This document shows positions 44,736 through 56,200 of a stretch of 64,000 nucleotides of DNA, piece by piece. The notes under the pieces are model-generated. The model did not search any database. It saw nothing but the letters and a program-made list of their open reading frames with translations, and was not told where the DNA came from. Made by a program: the position numbers and the translations under genes. The first letter of the stretch is position 1. Each line of letters starts with the position of its first letter. This DNA comes from Ashinkailepas kermadecensis (taxonomy: Eukaryota; Arthropoda; Thecostraca; Neolepadidae): assembly GCA_034440615.1 (NCBI GenBank), contig JAOTOM010005132.1, positions 374,501 to 438,500 of the forward strand, given 5' to 3'.

Positions 44736-45510
44736 CCACACTTTTAGCCATGGGAATGTGACCGCTTTCAACACAGGCAACACCACTAATTCAGGCCGCT
44801 TATAATTGTGCTACATTGCTCCTGTTCGGGTTTTCTGTTCGTTCCGTATGTGTATGACGTCGATTACTAGGAACACAGCATCTCACACCTGTTGTCTATT
44901 GGCTGGTTCAGACCACGTCATTTGATTAGCACATGCTTTATGGGACTGAATCATTGACCATGATGTGTTACTAGATAGCCCATATCTTCAGATTGGTCTC
45001 AAGTCACCAATTCTGTAAATGGGCTTTGTATGTCATACGGGTGATTGAAAGGCTGTTTTGATGATTAACTTTGCAACCTACTGGTAGCGTGCGGTCATTT
45101 GTTTATTATTGGTATTTTAGCTTCACCAGAATCGGCGAAAACTGTGACCATACTGCGAATAAATACGCTGGTTGTTATTGCGCCGACTGACGTCACACAG
45201 CTGCACACTTTATGATGTTTTTTAGATAGAAGGTTACACATTAAGTTACATCAAAGATATATTTTGATACGGATGCCTGTACCTTTATATCGGAGATCTG
45301 TTGCGCCTTCATTTATGTTTGGTAGCGTGGCATATACTAGTTCTATATCTACTAGTAGCTTCGAACCAGCCCCTTGCGTGTGATACCTTGGTTTGACTGG
45401 AATTTTTCCCAGCTCTTGACATTATTGCGTATGGAAGTGTTCGGGAGCAATTTGTGGAAACTCTGAGTACGTTTTACAAGCAGAATATCCTGACAAGGAC
45501 ATTCTTGGTG
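44736..45510. other. Intergenic, nothing recognised
   Basis: No frame above about 60 codons with any motif. No repeats were seen. Confidence 0.5.
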
Positions 45511-46165
45511 TACGAGGTGTGTTCAAAAAGTATCGTGACTGCAGTTACATTGAATCCAGTGAGCGATCTCGATAGCGAACGACCCCCTCAAAGGATTCCC
45601 ATTGTCAGTCTATGCAAGTATCCCACGGGTTGTCCTCTGTTCGAACACTTCTGGAGACATGTTCCATGATATGAAAAGTTGTTGCGTCGCGTTTCTTTGA
45701 ATTGCACTTCCAACTCTTCATATGTTCCCATTTTAGATAGAGTTTCGGCTTCGGGAGGATAATAAAGTCGAACGCTGCACATGTGAGATGCGGTGCTTGG
45801 TTCGAACTGCTGCACATCCTGAGTTCAGTGAGCTGGTGCGTTGTGGTGGAGCTGTCAGTGACAGAAAGACCACTTTTCTCACCGCTTGCGTCATGGAGAC
45901 GCCACAAAGCTTGCAGATAATATTGCTTGCTGATAGCCTGACCCAACCTGACTTGACCCGACCGGACTTCGTGCCCGATCACACAGTCCTCGGCAAGCTT
46001 TCACCAATCCACACACCTTTCACCAATCGACACACGTTTCACCATTCCCCGCACCTTTTCAATCGTCTCACTGCTTCTGCTTCTGGACGGTTGACCAGAA
46101 CGGCAGTCACCTTCCACTGATGTTCGCTTATCTTTACAGCGACGATTTAACTGGAAAACTGGAGA
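45511..46165 (-). pseudogene. mariner-family transposase relic with one terminal repeat
   Basis: Read right to left: VFQLNRRCKDKRTSVEGDCR with SGQPSRSRSSETIEKVRGMV (46035-46165) matches the N-terminal paired-like HTH region of mariner transposases, whose usual form is F-x-W-H-K-R-F-x-x-G-R-T-S-V-E-x-D-x-R-S-G-R-P. Then ISKQYYLQALWRLHDA (about 45895-45940) matches the middle of the catalytic domain, and LPKPKLYLKWEHMKSWK (about 45710-45760) the F-P-K-L-K-x-x-L-K-G block. The first half of the catalytic domain is deleted, and two or more frameshifts separate the pieces. The 3' end is a terminal repeat, CGAGGTGTGTTCAAAAAGTA, starting next to the TA dinucleotide at 45511. The 5' terminal repeat is missing. 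Confidence 0.82.
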
Positions 46166-46204
46166 AAGACTCATCGTATCGAAGTACGACAGCATTGCAA
46201 ATCG

Positions 46205-46330
46205 TGTTCCTCTTACTCTTCTTACTCTGACTACTCTTCTTACTCTGACTACTCTTCTTACTCTGACTACTCTTCTTACTCTGACTACTCTTCTTACTCT
46301 GACTACTCTTCTTACTCTGACTACTCTTCT
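46205..46330. repeat. 18-bp tandem repeat (TTCTTACTCTGACTACTC), about seven copies
   Basis: A near-perfect array with an 18-bp period. It abuts the left edge of dispersed repeat A: its last unit runs straight into CTTCTTGAAAGAAGGAAC, a sequence that copy A at 63488 shares without the array. On the minus strand it encodes a repeated S-S-Q-S-K-K. Confidence 0.93.
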
Positions 46331-46810
46331 TGAAAGAAGGAACTTCGAATATACGCATAAACACCATGATATTTAACACATGCCGTGGTCGACATATTCG
46401 GAGCGGTACAATCTGAACACTGGGATATTATATTTCTAATTCGTAGACTTACAATGGCTAAAGGAGCACAATTTGTAAGCCTATCGCATTGCGTTGCTGG
46501 CATGTTCGAGACACCAGGGGCTTAAGTTTTTCAAGGAATAACAGTCAGTTGTTTGCGATTAAAAAGGTACCACTGCTCACAATGTCCAACCAGTCTAAGA
46601 GGCTGAATACGAAACCGAGAAAAGTGAGTGGGAACTTCAGCTCCTGCTAGCAGCAATTGTCTGGTAGTAGAGAATGTCTGGTAGTAGCGAATGTGTGGTA
46701 GAAGAGAATGACCCAGGTTTTGCGAACAAATGCGTGTGGCTGAATGCAAGCAGTATCAGTATCTCACTGTTCAGCCCTCATAGACTCATATTTCAGCCCT
46801 CGTATTTCAT
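46325..46810 (+). repeat. Dispersed repeat A, left copy
   Basis: The segment matches the complement of 63004-63488 along its whole length with small differences. Shared landmarks include GTCGACATATTCGGAGCGG, TGGCTAAAGGAGCACAATTT, GTGAGTGGGAACTTCAGCTC and ATCAGTATCTCACTGTTCAG. Three TCTGGTAGTAG-type units lie at 46660-46705. The frames in it are short and differ between copies, so it is likely a non-coding dispersed element of unknown class. Confidence 0.88.
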
Positions 46811-47617
46811 CAATGTCCACAACATTATCGCTTTTCGATTGGTACGCCAATGTAATAAAACACGAGAAGGTCACCAAGTATTGGCGGAGCGACGCAGTCG
46901 TCGTGAAATGACAGTTCACGGTTATCACATGAAGCCGAACGAGAACAGTACGGCAGCGCCCTGGTATTAGTCTTGTCGAGGCTTCGACCGGAAGCCAGGC
47001 GAGTGCGGATTTGCACGTGTATTATTCAGCCAATGTGCACTCAGCAACAGAGCCTACGCCTTCCCGATCCTGGCTGCATGCGTGGCGAGGTGATATCTGA
47101 AGCGCTCCTGTGTTTTGTTCGCGCCTGTCATTAGCTGGTTGGCCAGTTGTGCTATTGTATGATGTGCGTGCCTGAACATCAGCACAGTTTGCATGCCATA
47201 CACAGCGCGATACTCTTCTATCTACTGGCTGCTTGGCTTCGGCACCAGAGGGGCCGCACGATATCGGAAATATAATAATTAAGTCGCCTGCCAGCATCGA
47301 CTCGGGCGCAAAGTTCGACTTTGTGTACTTTTTGAACCAATGTCGAATTACATGAGCCATTAACTGATTACAATTTGGACTATGAACATGTTTAAGCAAT
47401 GCTACCCAACTCGACACTAAGCATAACACGACGCGCGTGTTTCTAAGCAATCGCCATTTAAGTACATTTGTTCCTAATCGAGTGGACGTCCGGTGCACAC
47501 TTCAGGTGTGGGCCCATCATATCGCCGATATTTCTACCGCCTTATAATGTTGCACAATTGATCCACAAAATTAAAGAAAAGCATTTGGAAAATTCATATT
47601 CACCACATAAACATTTA
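46811..47617. other. Gap between repeats A and B (left side)
   Basis: No array or recognised coding region. By eye it is not similar to the matching gap on the right side (61876-62859). A 158-codon minus-strand frame (47022-47498) has no known motif. Confidence 0.45.
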
Positions 47618-48604
47618 TTAATATATAGTACCACATTAATACCGCACTTTCTTCTTTGTCAATGGCATCGCTGTCCATAGCATCGCCCGTGATTACGTTA
47701 AGGGCGGTCTCGGTAGAGTGGTACTTGCTGTGACCATTGTAACGACATTAGCTTCTGGCAGTACCTTTAGTATCGAATTAGGTAGCTAAGTCGTAGTTGT
47801 ATGTCTTCGAACTTGCCAGCAGCTGTCCCGCCACACCGCAGTAGCTGGTACGGTGCGCTAAGCTGCTGAGCCAGCGTCTATGTGCCAATGGCTGGCCGTG
47901 CCTCTCGTGATTTCCGTCGCGAGTGGCCGGTCACGTGGTACGGCCGCCGGCCAGTGATGTGTGGAGGCCACTAGCGCTCAGGAATCGCTGAGGAGTTGTC
48001 GACGAGGGTGAACTGTCACGCTGCTCTGAGCAGCAGAGTCACAGAATTTACGCGGCAAGCGCCCGGCTGCCGCCCTTTGCCGTTCGAAAGTCTAGTTAAT
48101 AGAGGCCAGTTAGCAGCAATTATTTCGAACCCAGTATCCGCGATACGGACGAGGATTCCCTCGACTACCACTAAAGCCACCAGGCTCCCAGCTGGGGCAC
48201 GCCTTCACTGCATCATGCTAAGAATCTAAAAAAGTTGGTGTGTTTCCAAATGAGTTGATTGGTGTTCTCGGGGACGACGCGCTCGACTATCATAAGACTC
48301 ACAATAACAGGCAATGTTGGCATGAGGCGGGTGCCTGCGACACATGTAGCTACATTCACTGTCTATATCCCTTTGGTGACCAAAGCGGGCTGCCATGAAG
48401 CCACAATGATCCCAGTGGCGAGGCAAGCATTGGCGACGTCAAACAAAATGCATCCTTGGTCTTAGAATAACCCGGCAAGGCTATGCTGATGTTGCCGATC
48501 GACATCGATGACTTCCGTGCGATAAGAGTCGCGAACATTGCATGCATGTAAATGGCTGTAGTGTGAAAGTGTTCGTGGTAACGCTGCAGCCGGTTGGCCA
48601 TAGC
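47618..48604 (+). repeat. Dispersed repeat B, left copy (uninterrupted)
   Basis: It matches, in inverted orientation, 57717-61875 once two insertions are removed there. Landmarks include CCGTGATTACGTTAAG, TTCGAACTTGCCAGCAGCTG, GTACGGCCGCCGGCCAGTGA, TGAACTGTCACGCTGCTCTG, GTGTTCTCGGGGACGACGCG and TGCATGTAAATGGCTGTAGT. It runs directly into the 21-bp minisatellite at 48605. No coding frame is shared by the two copies beyond short stretches, so the element appears non-coding and its class is unknown. Confidence 0.9.
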
Positions 48605-49600
48605 ACTGGCGGCTGGGGACGACACGCTGGCGGCTGCGGTCGACTCGCTGGCGGCTGGGGACGACACGCTGGCGGCTGGGGACGACACGCAGGTGGCTGC
48701 GGTCGACTCGCTGGCGGCTGGGGACGACACGCTGGCGGCTGGGGACGACACCTTGGCGGCTGCGGTCGGCACGCTGGCGGCTGGGGACGACACGCTGGCG
48801 GCTGGGGACGACACGCTGGCGGCTGCGGTCGGCACGCTGGCGGCTGCGGTCGACTCGCTGCGGCTGGGGGCGACACGCTGGCGGCTGGGGACGACACGCT
48901 GGCGGCTGGGGACGACATGCTGGCGGCTGCGGTCGACTCGCTGGCGGCTGGGGACGACACGCTGGCGGCTACGGTCGGCACGCTGGCGGCTGGGGACGAC
49001 ACGCTGGCGGCTGCGGTCGGCACGCTGGCGGCTGGGGACGACACGCTGGCGGCTGCGGTCGGCACGCTGGCGGCTGGGGACGACACGCTGGCGGCTGGGG
49101 ACGACACGCTGGCGGCTGGGGACGACACGCTGGCGGCTGCGGTCGACTCGCTGGCGGCTGGGGGCGACACGCTGGCGGCTGGGGACGACATGCTGGCGGC
49201 TGCGGTCGACTCGCTGGCGGCTGGGGACGACACGCTGGCGGCTGCGGTCGGCACGCTGGCGGCTGGGGACGACACGCTGGCGGCTGGGGGCGACACGCTG
49301 GCGGCTGGGGACGACACGCTGGCGGCTGCGGTCGGCACGCTGGCGGCTGCGGTCGACACGCTGGCGGCTGGGGACGACACGCTGGCGGCTGGGGACGACA
49401 CGCTGGCGGCTGCGGTCGACTCGCTGGCGGCTGGGGACGACACGCTGGCGGCTGGGGACGACACGCTGGCGGCTGCGGTCGACTCGCTGGCGGCTGCGGT
49501 CGACTCGCTGGCGGCTGCGGTCGGCACGCTGGCGGCTGCGGTCGACTCGCTGCGGCTGCGGTCGACTCGCTGGCGGCTGGGGACGACACGCTGGCGACGC
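48605..49600. repeat. 21-bp minisatellite, about 47 units
   Basis: The unit is CTGGCGGCTGGGGACGACAC-G, with a second main type, GCTGCGGTCGACTCG or GCTGCGGTCGGCACG, interspersed. Because 21 is a multiple of three and stops are absent, several frames on both strands stay open for up to 421 codons, reading heptads such as LAAGDDT/LAAAVDS or the complementary SSPAASV. I consider these fortuitous: conservation is at the DNA level and all frames are equally open. The same array occurs in repeat B's other copy as only about four units (57633-57716). Confidence 0.96.
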
Positions 49601-49902
49601 TGGCCGGCCCGACGGAAACAATAATCACTCAAAGCATTGGTTTTGATTAAACAATTGGAAGTGACTCATTTTGGTTTGGTTTTCGTCAGCTTATTGGTTG
49701 TTGCCAGCTTATTGGATGTGGCAAACGCCAGGGGCTACTCAGCACTCTTGCTAAGTGACCGCCTGCAGCATGCCAGACTATGATTAGGTGCTAGGCATTG
49801 CCGATTAACTTCCTTAACTTAACTCTCGCCTGCCATTCAGTGCCGCGCAGCTGCACCGCAGCAGCTGCGACGGCGTGTGTGCTGACACTGGTGACACACT
49901 GG

Positions 49903-50088
<186 letters not shown>

Positions 50089-50967
50089 ACTGCCGACCGG
50101 CGTCACACTGTCCGGCTGCGGCGGCGAACATCTGCCAAATGCATCGCACTTGTCGAGTCAAGTTGTGAGAGATACTGGTCAACAGAATCGTCGTCCACCC
50201 CAAAGTGGACAAGCTTTTGAACCATGGTCGCGTCAGTCGCTTGGTCTCGGCCCTCTTTACGAAACATAACGCGGGGAGTATCGCGCAATGGCATCGTGTT
50301 CGCCGACACGATGCACTAAGTCGGGACAATTTGTAGCGTTCACATCTGGCAAGCTTCATCACATTTGCATCACGTCAGCAGGGCGGTACGTGGCTTCCAC
50401 ATGGTTTGACACTTGTAATCCGTAGTCAGTGAATGTTTGAACCAATAGATGTTCAGGACTGGTGTTGCTTATAGCATTGAATAGACAGCAGGTTAAGTCT
50501 TCAGCTAAAATTACGATAGCTCGTGCGTGCTGAGCTAACATGAACTGCGCCTGTGACTCAAAACATTTAAATCCACTATCAATTGAGATGCTTGGTTGGC
50601 TGGCACACAATACACAGAGGCTGAGTGAGGTATGGACTTTTACTTCGGACTACGGCGACACGCAAATTTCAAGATTAGTGTCATTGAAGGCTGTCGTTGG
50701 CGTTTTCGACCTCTCATAGCCTAGATGTTCACGTATGAACACTGATGCGCTCTGCCCCCCAGCTCCTTCGACAGCCTATGAAGCGGTCGCAAAAGCAAGT
50801 CTTACAGCTAGCGACAGGAAGTGATTGATGGTGCAGATTGGGGGTTGGCCACACAAAATAAGGATGTTAAATCCATACGAATGATGAATGTGTGTCATGG
50901 CGTTTATTAGACAACTTCAGCATTCTTGTTGTTTTGGGGGTGATGTCATGGTGTTGACGTCGATTAG
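50089..50967. other. Intergenic, nothing recognised
   Basis: Short frames only. The last 50 bp (GTTGACGTCGATTAGTTCTG) lead into the first diverged satellite unit. Confidence 0.5.
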
Positions 50968-53900
50968 TTCTGGTGACGCGGCCGCGATGTCCGCATCGGT
51001 CAGCTGGTGAGGGTCGGTCGTGGGTCTGGACGCGCCCCTGAGGCCGCCATGTCTGCGCCGGTCAGCTGGTGAGGGTCGGTCGTGGGTCTGGCCGCGCCCC
51101 TGAGGCCGCCATGTCTGCGCCGGTCAGCTGGTGAGGGTCGGTAGTGGGTCTGGACGCGCCCCTGAGGCCGCCATGTCTGCGCCGGTCAGCTGGTGAGGGT
51201 CGGTCGTGGGTCTGGACGCGCCCCTGAGGCCGCGATGTCTGCGCCGGTCAGCTGGTGAGGGTCGGTCGTGGGTCTGGACGCGCCCCTGAGGCCGCCATGT
51301 CTGCGCCGGTCAGCTGGTGAGGGTCGGTCGTGGGTCTGGACGCGCCCCTGAGGCCGCCATGTCTGCGCCGGTCAGCTGGTGAGGGTCGGTCGTGGGTCTG
51401 GACGCGCCCCTGAGGCCGCCATGTCTGCGCCGGTCAGCTGGTGAGGGTCGGTCGTGGGTCTGGACGCGCCCCTGAGGCCGCCATGTCTGCGCCGGTCAGC
51501 TGGTGAGGGTCGGTCGTGGGTCTGGACGCGCCCCTGAGGCCGCCATGTCTGCGCCGGTCAGCTGGTGAGGGTCGGTCGTGGGTCTGGACGCGCCCCTGAG
51601 GCCGCCATGTCTGCGCCGGTCAGCTGGTGAGGGTCGGTCGTGGGTCTGGACGCGCCCCTGAGGCCGCCATGTCTGCGCCGGTCAGCTGGTGAGGGTCGGT
51701 CGTGGGTCCGGACGCGCCCCTGAGGCCGCCATGTCTGCGCCGGTCAGCTGGTGAGGGTCGGTCGTGGGTCTGGACGCGCCCCTGAGGCCGCCATGTCTGC
51801 GCCGGTCAGCTGGTGAGGGTCGGTCGTGGGTCTGGACGCGCCCCTGAGGCCGCCATGTCTGCGCCGGTCAGCTGGTGAGGGTCGGTCGTGGGTCTGGACG
51901 CGCCCCTGAGGCCGCCATGTCTGCGCCGGTCAGCTGGTGAGGGTCGGTCGTGGGTCTGGACGCGCCCCTGAGGCCGCCATGTCTGCGCCGGTCAGCTGCA
52001 ATGAGGGTCGGTCGTGGGTCTGGACGCGCCCCTGAGGCCGCCATGTCTGCGCCGGTCAGCTGGTGAGGGTCGGTCGTGGGTCTGGACGCGCCCCTGAGGC
52101 CGCCATGTCTGCGCCGGTCAGCTGCAATGAGGGTCGGTCGTGGGTCTGGACGCGCCCCTGAGGCCGCCATGTCTGCGCCGGTCAGCTGGTGAGGGTCGGT
52201 CGTGGGTCTGGACGCGCCCCTGAGGCCGCCATGTCTGCGCCGGTCAGCTGCAATGAGGGTCGGTCGTGGGTCTGGACGCGCCCCTGAGGCCGCCATGTCT
52301 GCGCCGGTCAGCTGGTGAGGGTCGGTCGTGGGTCTGGACGCGCCCCCGAGGCCGCCATGTCTGCGCCGGTCAGCTGGTGAGGGTCGGTCGTGGGTCTGGA
52401 CGCGCCCCTGAGGCCGCCATGTCTGCGCCGGTCAGCTGGTGAGGGTCGGTCGTGGGTCTGGACGCGCCCCTGAGGCCGCCATGTCTGCGCCGGTCAGCTG
52501 GTGAGGGTCGGTCGTGGGTCTGGACGCGCCCCTGAGGCCGCCATGTCTGCGCCGGTCAGCTGGTGAGGGTCGGTCGTGGGTCTGGACGCGCCCCTGAGGC
52601 CGCCATGTCTGCGCCGGTCAGCTGGTGAGGGTCGGTCGTGGGTCTGGACGCGCCCCTGAGGCCGCCATGTCTGCGCCGGTCAGCTGGTGAGGGTCGGTCG
52701 TGGGTCTGGACGCGCCCCTGAGGCCGCCATGTCTGCGCCGGTCAGCTGGTGAGGGTCGGTCGTGGGTCTGGACGCGCCCCTGAGGCCGCCATGTCTGTGC
52801 CGGTCAGCTGGTGAGGGTCGGTCGTGGGTCCGGACGCGCCCCTGAGGCCGCCATGTCTGCGCCGGTCAGCTGGTGAGGGTCGGTCGTGGGTCTGGACGCG
52901 CCCCTGAGGCCGCCATGTCTGCGCCGGTCAGCTGGTGAGGGTCGGTCGTGGGTCTGGACGCGCCCCTGAGGCCGCCATGTCTGCGCCGGTCAGCTGGTGA
53001 GGGTCGGTCGTGGGTCTGGACGCGCCCCTGAGGCCGCCATGTCTGCGCCGGTCAGCTGGTGAGGGTCGGTCGTGGGTCTGGACGCGCCCCTGAGGCCGCC
53101 ATGTCTGCGCCGGTCAGCTGCAATGAGGGTCGGTCGTGGGTCTGGACGCGCCCCTGAGGCCGCCATGTCTGCGCCGGTCAGCTGCAATGAGGGTCGGTCG
53201 TGGGTCTGGACGCGCCCCTGAGGCCGCCATGTCTGCGCCGGTCAGCTGGTGAGGGTCGGTCGTGGGTCTGGACGCGCCCCTGAGGCCGCCATGTCTGCGC
53301 CGGTCAGCTGCAATGAGGGTCGGTCGTGGGTCTGGACGCGCCCCTGAGGCCGCCATGTCTGCGCCGGTCAGCTGGTGAGGGTCGGTCGTGGGTCTGGACG
53401 CGCCCCTGAGGCCGCCATGTCTGCGCCGGTCAGCTGCAATGAGGGTCGGTCGTGGGTCTGGACGCGCCCCTGAGGCCGCCATGTCTGCGCCGGTCAGCTG
53501 GTGAGGGTCGGTCGTGGGTCTGGACGCGCCCCTGAGGCCGCCATGTCTGCGCCGGTCAGCTGGTGAGGGTCGGTCGTGGGTCTGGACGCGCCCCTGAGGC
53601 CGCCATGTCTGCGCCGGTCAGCTGGTGAGGGTCGGTCGTGGGTCTGGACGCGCCCCTGAGGCCGCCATGTCTGCGCCGGTCAGCTGGTGAGGGTCGGTCG
53701 TGGGTCTGGACGCGTCCCTGAGGCCGCCATGTCTGCGCCGGTCAGCTGCAGTGAGGGTCGGTCGTGGGTCTGGACGCGCCCCTGAGGCCGCCATGTCTGC
53801 GCCGGTCAGCTGCAGTGAGGGTCGGTCGTGGGTCTGGACGCGCCCCTGAGGCCGCCATGTCTGCGCCGGTCAGCTGGTGAGGGTCGGTCGTGGGTCTGGA

Positions 53901-56200
53901 CGCGCCCCTGAGGCCGCCATGTCTGCGCCGGTCAGCTGGTGAGGGTCGGTCGTGGGTCTGGACGCGCCCCTGAGGCCGCCATGTCTGCGCCGGTCAGCTG
54001 GTGAGGGTCGGTCGTGGGTCTGGACGCGCCCCTGAGGCCGCCATGTCTGCGCCGGTCAGCTGGTGAGGGTCGGTCGTGGGTCTGGACGCGCCCCTGAGGC
54101 CGCCATGTCTGCGCCGGTCAGCTGGTGAGGGTCGGTCGTGGGTCCGGACGCGCCCCTGAGGCCGCCATGTCTGCGCCGGTCAGCTGGTGAGGGTCGGTCG
54201 TGGGTCTGGACGCGCCCCTGAGGCCGCCATGTCTGCGCCGGTCAGCTGGTGAGGGTCGGTGGTGGGTCTGGACGCGCCCCTGAGGCCGCCATGTCTGCGC
54301 CGGTCAGCTGGTGAGGGTCGGTCGTGGGTCTGGACGCGCCCCTGAGGCCGCCATGTCTGCGCCGGTCAGCTGGTGAGGGTCGGTCGTGGGTCTGGACGCG
54401 CCCCTGAGGCCGCCATGTCTGCGCCGGTCAGCTGCAATGAGGGTCGGTCGTGGGTCTGGACGCGCCCCTGAGGCCGCCATGTCTGCGCCGGTCAGCTGCA
54501 ATGAGGGTCGGTCGTGGGTCTGGACGCGCCCCTGAGGCCGCCATGTCTGCGCCGGTCAGCTGGTGAGGGTCGGTCGTGGGTCTGGACGCGCCCCTGAGGC
54601 CGCCATGTCTGCGCCGGTCAGCTGCAATGAGGGTCGGTCGTGGGTCTGGACGCGCCCCTGAGGCCGCCATGTCTGCGCCGGTCAGCTGGTGAGGGTCGGT
54701 CGTGGGTCTGGACGCGCCCCTGAGGCCGCCATGTCTGCGCCGGTCAGCTGCAATGAGGGTCGGTCGTGGGTCTGGACGCGCCCCTGAGGCCGCCATGTCT
54801 GCGCCGGTCAGCTGGTGAGGGTCGGTCGTGGGTCTGGACGCGCCCCTGAGGCCGCCATGTCTGCGCCGGTCAGCTGGTGAGGGTCGGTCGTGGGTCTGGA
54901 CGCGCCCCTGAGGCCGCCATGTCTGCGCCGGTCAGCTGGTGAGGGTCGGTCGTGGGTCTGGACGCGCCCCTGAGGCCGCCATGTCTGCGCCGGTCAGCTG
55001 GTGAGGGTCGGTCGTGGGTCTGGACGCGCCCCTGAGGCCGCCATGTCTGCGCCGGTCAGCTGCAGTGAGGGTCGGTCGTGGGTCTGGACGCGCCCCTGAG
55101 GCCGCCATGTCTGCGCCGGTCAGCTGCAGTGAGGGTCGGTCGTGGGTCTGGACGCGCCCCTGAGGCCGCCATGTCTGCGCCGGTCAGCTGGTGAGGGTCG
55201 GTCGTGGGTCTGGACGCGCCCCTGAGGCCGCCATGTCTGTGCCGGCCAGCTGGTGAGGGTCGGTCGTGGGTCTGGACGCGCCCCTGATGACGCGACGTCT
55301 ACGCCGGTCAGCTGGTGAGGGTCGGTCGTGGGTCTGGACGCGCCCCTGAGGCCGCCATGTCTGCGCCGGTCGGCTGCAGTGAGGGTCGGTCGTGGGTCTG
55401 GACGCGCCCCTGAGGCCGCCATGTCTGCGCCGGTCAGCTGCAGTGAGGGTCGGTCGTGGGTCTGGACGCGCCCCTGAGGACGCCATGTCTGCGCCGGTCA
55501 GCTGGTGAGGGTCGGTCGTGGGTCTCGACGCGCCCCTGAGGACGCGACGTCTACGCCGGTCAGCTGGTGAGGGTCGGTCGTGGGTCTGGACGCGCCCCTG
55601 AGGCCGCCATGTCTGCGCCGGTCAGCTGGTGAGGGTCGGTCGTGGGTCTGGACGCGCCCCTGAGGACGCGACGTCTACGCCGGTCAGCTGGTGAGGGTCG
55701 GTCGTGGGTCTGGACGCGCCCCTGAGGCCGCCATGTCTGCGCCGGTCAGCTGGTGAGGGTCGGTCGTGGGTCTGGACGCGCCCCTGAGGCCGCCATGTCT
55801 GCGCCGGTCAGCTGGTGAGGGTCGGTCGTGGGTCTGGACGCGCCCCTGAGGCCGCCATGTCTGCGCCGGTCAGCTGGTGAGGGTCGGTCGTGGGTCTGGA
55901 CGCGCCCCTGAGGCCGCGATGTCTACGCCGGTCAGCTGGTGAGGGTCGGTCGTGGGTCTGGACGCGCCCCTGAGGCCGCCATGTCTGCGCCGGTCAGCTC
56001 GTGAGGGTCGGTCGTGGGTCTGGACGCGCCCCTGAGGCCGCCATGTCTGCGCCGGTCAGCTGGTGAGGGTCGGTCGTGGGTCTGGACGCGCCCCTGAGGC
56101 CGCCATGTCTGCGCCGGTCAGCTGGTGAGGGTCGGTCGTGGGTCTGGACGCGCCCCTGAGGCCGCCATGTCTGCGCCGGTCAGCTGGTGAGGGTCGGTCG
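50968..56200. repeat. 62-bp satellite array, about 84 units, with a 1,314-bp higher-order repeat
   Basis: The unit is CAGCTGGTGAGGGTCGGTCG, TGGGTCTGGACGCGCCCCTG, AGGCCGCCATGTCTGCGCCG, GT (62 bp). Some units read CAGCTGCAATGAG or CAGCTGCAGTGAG and are 64 bp. These variants, plus a TCCGGACG variant at 52831 and 54145, recur exactly 1,314 bp apart (53115/54429, 53179/54493, 53305/54619, 53431/54745, 53743/55057), which marks a tandem higher-order duplication. The core units are nearly identical. Units at the left edge (50968-51000) and right edge (55240-55960, with GACGCGACGTCTACGCC) are more diverged. Each unit has about seven CpG and one CAGCTG. No coding role is likely: 62 is not a multiple of three. 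Confidence 0.97.

Noticed and set aside
48356..49632. Long frames (up to 421 codons) on both strands across the 21-bp array
   Set aside because: A stop-free 21-bp unit keeps several frames open. There is no start context or non-repetitive domain, and the homologous array elsewhere has only four units.
50968..56200. CRISPR-like array (regular repeats)
   Set aside because: There are no unique spacers: the whole 62-bp unit repeats. The genome is eukaryotic in character, so this is a satellite.
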